DNA of 64,000 nucleotides. Origin: Bradyrhizobium daqingense. GTDB taxonomy: Bacteria > Pseudomonadota > Alphaproteobacteria > Rhizobiales > Xanthobacteraceae. This document shows positions 54,190 through 62,873 of this stretch, in pieces. Under the pieces are notes generated by a model that was not told where the DNA came from, searched no databases, and worked only from the letters and a program-made list of their open reading frames with translations. How positions within the stretch are numbered: position 1 is the first letter of the stretch; each line of letters starts with the position of its first letter. A program made the position numbers and the translations under genes. Where the stretch lies: assembly GCF_021044685.1 (NCBI RefSeq), contig NZ_CP088014.1, forward strand, positions 2,032,001 through 2,096,000. The letters are read 5' to 3'.

Positions 54190-55119
54190 CTACGGCAGTC
54201 CCCGCGCCTCGAGCTGGCGCACCAGCAGCAGCGTCGGCTCGGCGAGGCTGTCACCGGAGCCGTCGAGGCCGAAGGCGTTGGCGATGCCGTCGCGGCTGCG
54301 CAGCAGCGCGCTGCGCGGACAATGGCCGGCGCCGCAGAGCGTCTTCTTCAGGGTCTCGCCTTGCGCGACGATGCCGGGGGAATCGTCCGCGGCCCAGGCC
54401 AGCACGATCGGCACGTCGACATTGAGGATGCCGGGAAAGACCGAGCGCATGTTGTACTGGCTGGCGTCGGTGCCGAGATACGCCTTCTCGCTGTCGCTGG
54501 CATCCTTGCCTGCGCGGTAGATGCCGGACACCAGCACGACGGCCGCGACGTCGGCGCGGTCGGCCTGAAACTCGGGATGCGCCAACAGGGTGGCGACATG
54601 GAACGCGCCGGCGCCGTAGCCGACCGCGACGATTTCGCGGGCGTCGCCGTTGAACAGGTCGATATTGCCGTGGATCCAGGACAGCGCCGCCGCGACGTCG
54701 GTGGCCCCCATCGGCCAGGTCGCCGCAGGCGCCAGGCGATAGTTGACGCGGACGCCGATCATCTGGTTGCGCGCGGCGAAGCACATCGCCTGGTCTTCGA
54801 TCTGTCGTGCCAGTTCCGGCGCCTGGCGGTCGCCGGTAAAGGTGTCGCCGGTCACGAACAACAGCACCGGCCGCGGCGTGTCCGCCTTGATTGCGCTGGT
54901 GGCGATGTCGAGCACATTGGCCTCGCTCTCGCCATAGCGCAGCCCGCGCGAGAAGCTGACCTGCTCGCATAGGCGCGCGGTGCCGCCGGCCGTGGTGTCG
55001 TTGTCGGTGAGGCCCACTTGCACGAGACCGGACGGCGGCGACAGCCGGGCCGGCATAGGCCCGTGCGCGGAGGCCGTGGTCATGGTCAGAAGCAGGAAAA
55101 ATGTCAGACAATTCTTCAT
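54190..55119 (-). CDS. Alpha/beta hydrolase-like protein lacking the nucleophile serine
   Basis: A 309-residue exported protein (signal KNCLTFFLLLTMTTASA). The fold and position match carboxylesterase/BD-FAE-like enzymes: PVLLFVTGDTFTGDRQAPELARQI, MIGVRVNYRLAPAATWPMGATDVAAALSWIHGNIDLFNGDAREIVAVGYGAGAFHVATLLA. Yet at the nucleophile elbow the usual GxSxG reads GYGAG, a glycine codon GGC in place of serine. An Asp and His (LAWAADDSPG and later) may exist, but the enzyme is probably not a classical serine hydrolase. It could be a binding or structural member. Start ATG at 55119. Confidence 0.78.
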   Translation of the reverse strand: MKNCLTFFLLLTMTTASAHGPMPARLSPPSGLVQVGLTDNDTTAGGTARLCEQVSFSRGLRYGESEANVLDIATSAIKADTPRPVLLFVTGDTFTGDRQAPELARQIEDQAMCFAARNQMIGVRVNYRLAPAATWPMGATDVAAALSWIHGNIDLFNGDAREIVAVGYGAGAFHVATLLAHPEFQADRADVAAVVLVSGIYRAGKDASDSEKAYLGTDASQYNMRSVFPGILNVDVPIVLAWAADDSPGIVAQGETLKKTLCGAGHCPRSALLRSRDGIANAFGLDGSGDSLAEPTLLLVRQLEARGLP

Positions 55120-55285
55120 GGTGATGCCGGCCTTGCGGGCCCATATTGGCTCGCCGATATGGCCTGTCTTTTCAATTCGCCTCATTAGTCAGCCGGCCTT
55201 GAGGCAAATTCGCGGCACTGTGACCCGGCGCCGCTCAAGTAGCCTCGAACGCGACCTTTTGTGCATGGGGTTGTTCTTCGCAGTT

Positions 55286-55858
55286 TTAGACCCGCTTCAT
55301 CGTCCGGAAGGTGATGGAATAGCGGCGCGCCTCCACCGGCGGAATGCTGTGCTCCCATTGCGACCGCGCCTCGCCGTCCATCATGTAGAGCGAGCGCGGC
55401 AGGGCTTCCAGCGTGTGGCGCTCCCATCGCTCGCCGCTGCGGCGGCGGAAGCGGAACTTGCAGGGCGCGCCCAGCGAGAGGCCGAGCACCTTGTCGAAAT
55501 GCGGCTTGTCGCGGTGCCAGCCGATGCCGACGCCGGCCTCATATTCGGTGCAGAGCACCTGGCGGACGCTGGCCTCCGGCAGCCCCGCCCAAGCCTCCAC
55601 CTGCCGTGCAATCGGCAGCACCCAGTCAGGGATCGGCTCTGCTTCGGCCAGGCGCTGCAGCGAATAGTCGTAGCGATAGCCGAACGACGCCACCCGGCGA
55701 TTGCCCTCGAAAGCGCCGAACTGAAACCGTTGGAGCGGCAATGCTGCGATGCGGCCGATCAAGGCCTGCTCGAGAGCGGCATCGATAAAATTGTCCGTAT
55801 GTCGAAGCCCGGCGGGCCCGGCCAACGGGTCTGCGAACAAGCCAAGCTGCTGCGTCAT
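55286..55858 (-). CDS. alkB: AlkB-type 2-oxoglutarate/Fe(II) DNA dealkylase
   Basis: A 190-residue oxidative demethylase that repairs 1-methyladenine and 3-methylcytosine. The metal triad is visible: His115 and Asp117 in GVGIGWHRDKPHFD and His170 in ARSQWEHSIPPVEARRY, with the 2-oxoglutarate Arg in EARRYSITFR. The fold includes QFGAFEGNRRVASFGYRYDY. ATG at 55858 (MTQQLGLFADP) gives the short AlkB length. It is divergent from the tiny membrane protein gene at 55923-56078. Confidence 0.93.
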   Translation of the reverse strand: MTQQLGLFADPLAGPAGLRHTDNFIDAALEQALIGRIAALPLQRFQFGAFEGNRRVASFGYRYDYSLQRLAEAEPIPDWVLPIARQVEAWAGLPEASVRQVLCTEYEAGVGIGWHRDKPHFDKVLGLSLGAPCKFRFRRRSGERWERHTLEALPRSLYMMDGEARSQWEHSIPPVEARRYSITFRTMKRV

Positions 55859-55937
55859 TCCTCGCACGTCCGTGATGGAACCTATTGGCGGCTGATGCGA
55901 CTTACATATGACGCGGAGAGTCATGTGCGAGGCTGTC

Positions 55938-56078
55938 ATGGCAGAGAAGCATACCGCTGATCCGGCAGAGATCATGCGGGCGACCGGTCATCCTGAGCTG
56001 GAATATGCCGCCGGCTGGACCATTGCCGGTCTGGTCACCATCGGCACCATCGTGGCCGCCTGGGTGTTCGCGATCTAG
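55938..56078 (+). CDS. Tiny single-pass membrane protein
   Basis: A 46-residue protein not predicted by size filters. It begins MAEKHTADPAEIMRATGHPELEYAAG and ends in one membrane helix (WTIAGLVTIGTIVAAWVFAI). A GAGG site lies five bases before the ATG at 55938; an in-frame ATG at 55923 with a GGAG site would add five residues. Its TAG stop at 56076-56078 overlaps the antisense TAG stop of the histidine kinase in the palindrome CTAG. Function unknown, perhaps a small regulator of a membrane complex. Confidence 0.6.
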   Translation: MAEKHTADPAEIMRATGHPELEYAAGWTIAGLVTIGTIVAAWVFAI

Positions 56079-57661
56079 GCGACCGGGAATTGGAGCTCGA
56101 AGGCCGCGCCCTGGTCTGTGGGCTTGAGCCTGATCGAGCCGCCATGGCTCGCCATTACCGCGCGCGCGATCGCCAGCCCCATCCCGGTGCCGCCCTGGTC
56201 GCGGCGGGTGGTGAAGAAGGCGTCGAAGATCCTATCGCGGTTGGGTGTCGAGATCGACTCGCCGTCATTGCTCACCGTCAGCTGCAGGGTCGTGCGCTGG
56301 TCCACCGCCTCCAGCCTGATTGTCCTCGCCTTGTGCCGCATCGCATTGTCGGCGAGATGCGACAGCACGATCAGCGCCTTCTCGCTGGACATGCTGACCG
56401 CTCGATGAAGGCTCCCACTGCACAGAATTTCGCTTTCCGGGAAGCGGCTCCTGAGGTCGGCGATCACGGGGGCAAGCTCGGTCCGCTCGTTCTGCGGCAG
56501 GCTTTCGGCGCGGGCGAGCTCACGCAGCCGCTGCGCCATCGCCTCCAGCCGCTGGGTATCGGACAGGATGTTGGTGATGAACATCTTCTGCTCGGCTGGC
56601 GTCAGGCTGCCCGATTTGCCCTGAACTGAGTCCTGTAGCAGCTCGGCCGCGCCCTTGATCGACGTCAGCGGCGATTTCAGCTCGTGGGTGAGGTGGGCCG
56701 AGAACGTCGCGATATAGTCCGAGCGCCTTGCGAGCCGCTCGGCCATGCCGAGGAAGCTGTGCGAGAGCTGGGCGAACTCGCGTGTGCCGTAATGCTGCAG
56801 CGGCTTGAACGCCTCGCGGTCGCCGCGGCCGATTCGGGCGGCGCGGTCGATCAGCTCACGCATCGGCAACGTGATGGTGCGCGAGAACACGAGGCCGATC
56901 GCGATGGTGCCGAGGATCACGGCGAGCCCGGCCAGCACGAACTTGCCGCGTTCCTGGTAGAGATGGTCGAAGATGTTGCTCGGCGTGCGCGTGGTGTAGA
57001 TCACCCCCGCGACGCGGTTGTTGACGATGACGGGCATCGCCGAGAACACATGCACGCCGAGGCCGCGGCTGAAGGAGTAGATCGGCGGCGGCGGCTTGTC
57101 CGGCACGCGGTTGCGCAAGGTGGCGCGGTATTGCCCGTGGAGAGCGTCCGCGACCTCCTCGATATGGGCGAGCGATTGCCCGACCTCCTGCCGGCCGGCG
57201 ATCACCACGCCCTGCGGATCGAGGATGCGAAAGCCCGCCAGCGTCACCTTCTGGGTCTCGCGGATGATCGGCGTCAGCCTGGCGCCGATCTCGACATAGG
57301 CCGGCTCGGCCGGCCGGACCGCTGCCTGTGCATCCGGCCGCCGCCGCAGCAGGTCGTTAGCAGTGAGATCGAGCGCGGGGCGGATCGGCGTGACCTGGTC
57401 GCCGGGATCGGGCAGCACGCCTGGCGGTACCTCGGCGCCGAGCGTCAGGCCGCTATCGAGCCTTGCCGTAACCTCCTGCGCATAGATCGTCGCGAGCACG
57501 CGGCTCTGCGCGATCAGCTCGGCCTGGGTCTGGCGGATCAGCTGGTTGTCGTAGAGGCGGAAGAAGAACAGGCCCACCAGCGGCAGCACGCCGACAGTGG
57601 TCAACACCGTGAAGATGACAAGCCCAAGCGACGGCCGCCATTTGTCGGGAGCCGCGCTCAT
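56075..57661 (-). CDS. Sensor histidine kinase (CreC/ChvG-like)
   Basis: A 528-residue membrane kinase. A first membrane segment (LGLVIFTVLTTVGVLPLVGLFFF, residues 12-34) and a second (KFVLAGLAVILGTIAIGLVFS, near residue 240) bracket a periplasmic sensing region of about 200 residues with a PAS/dCache-like appearance (ITNVIVNNRVAGVIYTTR type). HAMP-like TITLPMRELIDRAARIGRGDREAF precedes the phospho-accepting His in FSAHLTHELKSPLTSIKG. The ATP-binding domain has DNAMRH (N-box), DRIFDAFFTTR (F-box) and GGTGMGLAIARAVMASHGG (G-boxes). It overlaps the regulator gene by four bases (ATGA). Signal unknown. Confidence 0.9.
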   Translation of the reverse strand: MSAAPDKWRPSLGLVIFTVLTTVGVLPLVGLFFFRLYDNQLIRQTQAELIAQSRVLATIYAQEVTARLDSGLTLGAEVPPGVLPDPGDQVTPIRPALDLTANDLLRRRPDAQAAVRPAEPAYVEIGARLTPIIRETQKVTLAGFRILDPQGVVIAGRQEVGQSLAHIEEVADALHGQYRATLRNRVPDKPPPPIYSFSRGLGVHVFSAMPVIVNNRVAGVIYTTRTPSNIFDHLYQERGKFVLAGLAVILGTIAIGLVFSRTITLPMRELIDRAARIGRGDREAFKPLQHYGTREFAQLSHSFLGMAERLARRSDYIATFSAHLTHELKSPLTSIKGAAELLQDSVQGKSGSLTPAEQKMFITNILSDTQRLEAMAQRLRELARAESLPQNERTELAPVIADLRSRFPESEILCSGSLHRAVSMSSEKALIVLSHLADNAMRHKARTIRLEAVDQRTTLQLTVSNDGESISTPNRDRIFDAFFTTRRDQGGTGMGLAIARAVMASHGGSIRLKPTDQGAAFELQFPVA

Positions 57662-58362
57662 GCCTCTTTCTCGCAACGGCCGAGCTTGAACCCGACACCG
57701 TGGATGGTCTCGATCACGGTCTCGCAATTTTGCGCGGCGAGCTTGGCGCGGATGTTGCGGATATGGCTGTCGATGGTGCGGTCGGAGACCTGGATGTTGA
57801 GCTGATAGGCCGCCCGCATCAATTGCTCGCGGTTGAACACCGAGGTCGGCCGGGTCAGGAAGGCGCGCAGAATGCCGAACTCGATCGCCGTCAGCTTGAG
57901 CGGCGTGCCGGCAAAGGTCGCGACATGCTGCTCGGGATCGATCAGGAGGCCACCTTGCATGAGCGCGCCCGGGCCGGTCTTGATCTCGCCGTTGCGGGGA
58001 CTGAGACGGCGCAAGATGACGTTGACCCGCGCCACCAGCTCGCGCGGGCTGAACGGCTTGGTCACGTAATCGTCGCCGCCGATCTCGAGGCCGAGGATGC
58101 GGTCGATCTCCTCGTCGCGCGCCGACAGGAACAGGATCGGCACGTCGGAGCCCTTGCGGATTTCGCGGCAGACATCGAGCCCGTCGAACTCGGGCATGCC
58201 GATGTCGAGCACGATCAGATCGGGCTTGTCGGCGGCAAAGCGGGCGAGCGCCTCCTTGCCGTCGCGCGCCTCGATCACGTCCATGCCGGCCTTCTTCAGG
58301 GCGACACGAATGACCTCGCGGATGTGGCCTTCGTCGTCGACGATGAGAATGCGATGCGCCAA
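57658..58362 (-). CDS. OmpR/PhoB-family response regulator (CreB-like)
   Basis: A 234-residue regulator: receiver domain with DDE (9-11), phospho-Asp53 in LIVLDIGMPEFDG, Thr/Ser in LFLSARDEE and Lys in VTKPFSPRELVARV. A winged-helix DNA-binding domain follows (LTAIEFGILRAFLTRPTSVFNREQLMRAAY, then RTIDSHIRNIRAKLAAQNCETVIETIHGVGFKL). The start is TTG at 58362 with GGAGAG just upstream. Its 3' end overlaps the kinase start by four bases, and the DUF4173-type gene lies 19 bases upstream. Confidence 0.94.
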   Translation of the reverse strand: MAHRILIVDDEGHIREVIRVALKKAGMDVIEARDGKEALARFAADKPDLIVLDIGMPEFDGLDVCREIRKGSDVPILFLSARDEEIDRILGLEIGGDDYVTKPFSPRELVARVNVILRRLSPRNGEIKTGPGALMQGGLLIDPEQHVATFAGTPLKLTAIEFGILRAFLTRPTSVFNREQLMRAAYQLNIQVSDRTIDSHIRNIRAKLAAQNCETVIETIHGVGFKLGRCEKEA

Positions 58363-58381
58363 GAAACTCTCCGTGTCCTCG

Positions 58382-59890
58382 TCAGCTCGCCGGCTGGCTG
58401 CCGGTCCGAGCTTTCGCCTGGGCGTCCAGCCTGCGCTGGAGCCGCCAGTCGCGAAAGCTCCAGCTTCGCCAGGCCAGGTCCTGACGCTGCTGTTCTACAA
58501 GGCGGTCGCGGCGTGGCACAAGGCAGCCCTCCCTGGCGGCGGGCCGCAGCGCAAGCGCCTTGTCGATGGCGGGCACCGCCTGCGGTCCCAGCGTCATGAG
58601 ATAATCGATGTCGATCTGCACGCCTTTCCCCGACACTTCCCGGCTGTGGGCGACATTGTAGTCGGCGATGAAGGCGTCGAAGTTCACGAGCGAGCACCCA
58701 TAGAGCACGATCGTCAATGCGATCAAATTCGCGCCGACCAGCCATTGGTTGGACCTGTCGAGCACGATGCGCGCGACGATCAGGATCAGGCCGAGCGCCA
58801 CCAGCCCCATCCAGATGAACGCCGCGATCCGCCAATAGGTCAGCATGTAGATGTCGACATAGAGATCGAGCCGGCGGATGGATGAGGCGACCAGTAGCAC
58901 GTTCTGTCCCACCCAGAGATAGACCAGCGGCCGGATCACCTTCGATTTTTCGGCCGGCCCGCCCGGGCGCATCGCCACCAGCACGAAAGCGGCGGCGAGC
59001 AGTGCGGTCGCGATCAGCGGGTAGGCGCCGCGATGGGCATAGGCGGCATAGGTCAGATTGTCGGGCAGTGCCGCATGGCCCCAGAGATAGATGCCGTCGA
59101 GGATCGATTGCGCCGCGAACAGCAGGTTGAACAGGATCAGCGAGCGCAGGACGATGGAGGGGCCCAGGAGTTCGACCGGGACGAGCGGCGCCCGAGGCTC
59201 TGATCCAGCGGCATCGGTTGCGCTCGCAACGGCAGCCTTCTTGCTCCGCCATCGCACATGGATGAAAGGCCAGACCAGCGCCAGCATCAAGCTCCAGAAC
59301 AGCACGCGCCGCACACTGACATATTCCAGGATGAGCTTCGGATTGAGCAGGGACACCCATTGTTCGATGACCGGATTGGCCGCCGCGAACAGCGCGATGA
59401 ACACCCCGCTCAGGATCATCGGCAGCAGCCAGAGCGCGATGCCACGGGTGAAGGCCGACCAATTCAGGACCTGGAGCGCTTCCGGGAAGAACCGCAAGAA
59501 GCCGAACAGAACGAAGCTTCGGAGTGCGCGGGCGCGGTCTGGAAGCCCGGTCGTCTCCGGATTGGTCGCGAGCAGCAGGGCGACGAGCAGCGCCGCGATG
59601 GAGATCAGGAACGAGAGCGTGTTGAGCTGCTCCACGACCGGCACCAGGCCGAGCGCGACGATCGCACCTCCGATTGCCGCGCGTCGAAGATTGAGCGTCG
59701 CAAGATTGGCGAGCAGCGAGGCACAGGCGATCGCCGTCGCAAAGATCGCCAGCGACAGCCCGATCCGCTGGCCGTAGAAGAGCCAGTCGGCGAGCGCGGC
59801 GAGCAGCAGCGCCATGGCGAGCTTGGCCGACAGCGCGGAAGGCCTGATCGGTTGGATGTCCGTCGTCGAGGTCGAAGCCAGGCTGGTCAT
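58382..59890 (-). CDS. Polytopic membrane protein, DUF4153/DUF4173-like
   Basis: A 502-residue inner-membrane protein with about 12 hydrophobic segments (for example LLAALADWLFYGQRIGLSLAIFATAIACASLLANLATL and YPLIATALLAAAFVLVAM). Family-type segments are LILFNLLFAAQSILDGIYLWGHAALPDNLTYAAYAHRGAYPLI and a soluble C-terminal tail from about residue 430 (IDIDYLMTLGPQAVPAIDKALAL...) rich in Arg/Gln. ATG at 59890 is favoured, although an upstream ATG is at 59920. It heads the operon with the two-component system, so it may be the sensed or controlled membrane component. Confidence 0.8.
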   Translation of the reverse strand: MTSLASTSTTDIQPIRPSALSAKLAMALLLAALADWLFYGQRIGLSLAIFATAIACASLLANLATLNLRRAAIGGAIVALGLVPVVEQLNTLSFLISIAALLVALLLATNPETTGLPDRARALRSFVLFGFLRFFPEALQVLNWSAFTRGIALWLLPMILSGVFIALFAAANPVIEQWVSLLNPKLILEYVSVRRVLFWSLMLALVWPFIHVRWRSKKAAVASATDAAGSEPRAPLVPVELLGPSIVLRSLILFNLLFAAQSILDGIYLWGHAALPDNLTYAAYAHRGAYPLIATALLAAAFVLVAMRPGGPAEKSKVIRPLVYLWVGQNVLLVASSIRRLDLYVDIYMLTYWRIAAFIWMGLVALGLILIVARIVLDRSNQWLVGANLIALTIVLYGCSLVNFDAFIADYNVAHSREVSGKGVQIDIDYLMTLGPQAVPAIDKALALRPAAREGCLVPRRDRLVEQQRQDLAWRSWSFRDWRLQRRLDAQAKARTGSQPAS

Positions 59891-60078
59891 GTCCAGAAGA
59901 TTCTCCGTGAAGGGTGGCATGACGAACTCTGAACGGTGCTTGTGCAGACGGCGGGATCAACGTCTGCACGGTTTCAGGAGTCTTTTGCAGTTTTCGTGCA
60001 GCTGCGCTTTTGCCTCTCGCGCAGCGCGGATCGCTTTGATAGGTGCGAAGCATTCGCTCCAACCGCGTGTGACGCATC

Positions 60079-61551
60079 ATGCAATTTCTCAAGCGCATCG
60101 GTCTCATCCTGCTCTGGCTCGCCGCGCCGCTCGCTGCATTCGCGGCGGCAAACAAGAACGATCCCTATCTGCTCGTGCTGCGTGGCGCCGGAAACGTCGC
60201 CCTTGTCGTCGCAAGCATTGTCGTCGTCATCGCCTTGCTGCGAACAGGGCGCTGGCGCAGCACGGCGGGCAAGCTGCTCGTCATCCTCTGGTGCCTGACG
60301 CCGCTGTTGATGGGGGCGGCGCATGTCAGGTTCGAGCTGCGCAAGCATGATGTCCTCACCGCCAGCGCCGCCGAGGCACAGCAGCTCGGACCTCACTTCA
60401 TGGTCGGCTATTCCTCCTTTCCGGAAGTCGCGCGCCTCGCCGAGCAGGGATTGATCGGCAGCGTTTACGTCACCCGGCACAACATCCGGGGACGGACGGT
60501 CGAGGCGCTGCGTGCGGAGATCGCGGCGCTTCAGGACAAGCGACGCGCGGCCGGCTTGCCGCCGCTGGTCGTCGCTGCCGACCAGGAGGGCGGTATCGTC
60601 GGCCATCTCGCACCGCCGCTGACCAAGGTGCCGGCGCTGGCGACGCTCGCCGCGCTCGCCCCGGAAGACCAGCAGGCCAAGGCCGAAGAGTTCGGCCGCA
60701 TTCACGGGCGCGAGCTTGCAGGACTCGGCGTCAATCTCAACCTCGCGCCGGTGCTCGACCTCAAGCCGCCGCCGCGGCGCAATCGTCTCGATTTCCACAC
60801 CCTGATCGGACAGCGCGCGATCGCGACCGATCCCGCAGTCGTCAGCAGCATCGCGAGTGCCTATGTGCGCGGGCTGGAGGACGCTGGCGTCGGCGCGACG
60901 CTGAAGCATTTTCCCGGCATCGGCCGCGTGCGCGACGATACCCATCATTTCAGCGCCAATCTCGATACGCCGGTGGCGGAGCTGGAGGCAACGGACTGGC
61001 TGCCGTTCCGCGCGGTGCTGTCGCATTCGCGTAGCGCGCTCATGGTCGGTCATGTCACGCTCACCGCCGTCGATCCCGATCGCGCCGCCTCGCATTCGAA
61101 GCGTGTCGTCCAGGGGATCATCCGCGACAAGTGGAATTACCAGGGGGTGGTGATGACCGACGATCTCGTGATGGGCGCGATCTACCAGAACGACGTCTGC
61201 AAAGCCGTGGTGGAGGCGATCAATGGCGGGGTCGATCTGCTGCTGGTCGCCTATGACGGCGTGCAGTTCTACCGCGTCTTCGCCTGCGCCCTGGACGGAT
61301 TGCGGCAGGGCAAGCTCGACGCGGCAATGCTGCGCGCGAGCCAGACGCGGCTCGAAGGAGGCTTCGCGGTCGAGCAGGCGCGGGCCGTCTCACTCACCAA
61401 GAGCAGGCGCAGCGCGCACCGCCCCGCGCGCGATGGCGAGGGGCGGTTGACGTCGAACGTTCACGTTTCGTCGTCAGCGCTTCCTATTCGGCCTGCTCCA
61501 GCGCCGCAGGCATTTTCGCGACTGACATCAGCGAGCGTGCCACCTGATTGA
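60079..61551 (+). CDS. Membrane-anchored glycoside hydrolase family 3 (NagZ-like) enzyme
   Basis: A 490-residue protein with three N-terminal membrane segments (about residues 7-23, 33-55, 64-83). An N-in, three-span topology places the catalytic domain in the periplasm, unlike the usual cytosolic NagZ. GH3 motifs: LPPLVVAADQEGGIVGHLAPP, GVNLNLAPVLDL, and the His-containing loop LKHFPGIGRVRDDTHHFSANLDTP (KHFPGxG plus D..H). The nucleophile Asp is in GVVMTDDLVMGAI. The last 45 residues are low-complexity and overlap the convergent catalase gene by 68 bases. Probably trims peptidoglycan sugars. Confidence 0.85.
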   Translation: MQFLKRIGLILLWLAAPLAAFAAANKNDPYLLVLRGAGNVALVVASIVVVIALLRTGRWRSTAGKLLVILWCLTPLLMGAAHVRFELRKHDVLTASAAEAQQLGPHFMVGYSSFPEVARLAEQGLIGSVYVTRHNIRGRTVEALRAEIAALQDKRRAAGLPPLVVAADQEGGIVGHLAPPLTKVPALATLAALAPEDQQAKAEEFGRIHGRELAGLGVNLNLAPVLDLKPPPRRNRLDFHTLIGQRAIATDPAVVSSIASAYVRGLEDAGVGATLKHFPGIGRVRDDTHHFSANLDTPVAELEATDWLPFRAVLSHSRSALMVGHVTLTAVDPDRAASHSKRVVQGIIRDKWNYQGVVMTDDLVMGAIYQNDVCKAVVEAINGGVDLLLVAYDGVQFYRVFACALDGLRQGKLDAAMLRASQTRLEGGFAVEQARAVSLTKSRRSAHRPARDGEGRLTSNVHVSSSALPIRPAPAPQAFSRLTSASVPPD

Positions 61552-62755
61552 GCAGGAGATCGGCATTCTCTTCCTCGGCAAGCGATTTCGAGAGCAGGGC
61601 AACGACCGCGCTGTGCCGGAGCTGTTGCGCGAGGTTGCGTGCCGTGGTGTAGCCCGACATCTCGTAATGCTCGACGCGTTGGGCCGCTGAGATCAGGGCG
61701 AGGTCGGCGGCCGCGTCCTCCTTCTCCTCGCTTTCCTTCATGACCTCCTGGCCTTCCTCGATCAGGCCCATCATGCCCTTGCAGGGCTTGGCCCGGGCGT
61801 TCTCGCCGAGCAGCTCGAAGCATTCATTGATGCGCTCGACCTGGTTCTCGGTCTCGGCCAGATGCTGCTCGAACAATTCCCGCAATTGATCGAAACGCGC
61901 GGCCTGGGCCATCTTGGGAAGCGCCTTGGTCAACTGCTTCTCGGCGTGGAGGATGTCACGCAGCTCGTGAAGCAGAAGATCGGTCAGACCGGCCTCGTCG
62001 ACGGGCGGTGAGCTCTCCGTGACGATCGACGGGGCAGCGCCGGGCTCAGAAGACTGAAGCGCAGGCGATTCCGTGAAGACCCAGTCTTCGCCTTCGTTCC
62101 AGGGACCGCGCGTGTCGATCTCGCCGTGATCACCGCTACCGGTGGAGTCGTTGAAGTATTGATTCACGAGGCCGGGCGTCGGGGCGATCCGCCCGATGCT
62201 GAAGGCGGGCTTGGACAGGCTTTCGAGAGCGCGCGCGAAGGCTTTCATATGCGTGATCTCGCGCGTCATCAGGAACTGCAGTGCGTCCTTGCTGCCGGCG
62301 TCGTCGCAGAAATTGATCAGGCGCTCATACACGATCTTCGCGCGGGCCTCGGCGGCGATGTTGCTGCGAAGGTCGACGTCGAGCTCGCCGGTGATCTTGA
62401 GATAGTCGGCCGTCCAGGGATTGCCTTGTGAGTTGAAGAGATTGACGCCGCCGCCGCCGGCAATCGCGATCAACGGATCGGCTTCCGCGGCCTGACGGTC
62501 GTTCTTTGAGGGCGCGAGATGCATCCGCGCCAGGCAACCGACCACCTCGAGATGGCTGAGCTCTTCGGTGCCGATGTCCATCAAGAGGTCCTTGCGGTCA
62601 GGATCCTCGCAGTTCAGCCCTTGAATCGAATATTGCATCGCGGCCGCGAGTTCCCCGTTGGCGCCGCCGAACTGCTCGAGCAGCATATTACCGAAACGCG
62701 GATCGGGTTCGTCGACGCGCACGGTGAACATCAGTTTCTTGACGTGGTGATACAT
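61484..62755 (-). CDS. Manganese catalase fused to a DUF892/YciF ferritin-like domain
   Basis: A 423-residue two-domain protein. The N-terminal half (to about residue 210) resembles manganese catalase: NMLLEQFGGANGELAAAMQYS (Glu35), DIGTEELSHLEVVGCLARM (Glu65, His68), EARAKIVYERLINF and LMTREITHMKAFARALE supply the usual Glu/His set. After an acidic linker (SPALQSSEPGAAPSIVTESSPP) a second four-helix bundle starts near 258 (AGLTDLLLHELRDILHAEKQLTKALPKMAQAA...) as in DUF892/YciF. The fusion could couple peroxide removal to iron or stress handling. Function of the second domain is inferred. Confidence 0.85.
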   Translation of the reverse strand: MYHHVKKLMFTVRVDEPDPRFGNMLLEQFGGANGELAAAMQYSIQGLNCEDPDRKDLLMDIGTEELSHLEVVGCLARMHLAPSKNDRQAAEADPLIAIAGGGGVNLFNSQGNPWTADYLKITGELDVDLRSNIAAEARAKIVYERLINFCDDAGSKDALQFLMTREITHMKAFARALESLSKPAFSIGRIAPTPGLVNQYFNDSTGSGDHGEIDTRGPWNEGEDWVFTESPALQSSEPGAAPSIVTESSPPVDEAGLTDLLLHELRDILHAEKQLTKALPKMAQAARFDQLRELFEQHLAETENQVERINECFELLGENARAKPCKGMMGLIEEGQEVMKESEEKEDAAADLALISAAQRVEHYEMSGYTTARNLAQQLRHSAVVALLSKSLAEEENADLLLNQVARSLMSVAKMPAALEQAE

Positions 62756-62873
62756 GGAGGGACTCGCGTGCTGGAGGGAAATATGCGCGACAACGAGGCC
62801 TCCGAAGGTTCGTTCCTAAGTGCTCCAAGATTCAAGGCGCGGTTGTTTGGACGTCCGCCCAGATGCGACGGCT

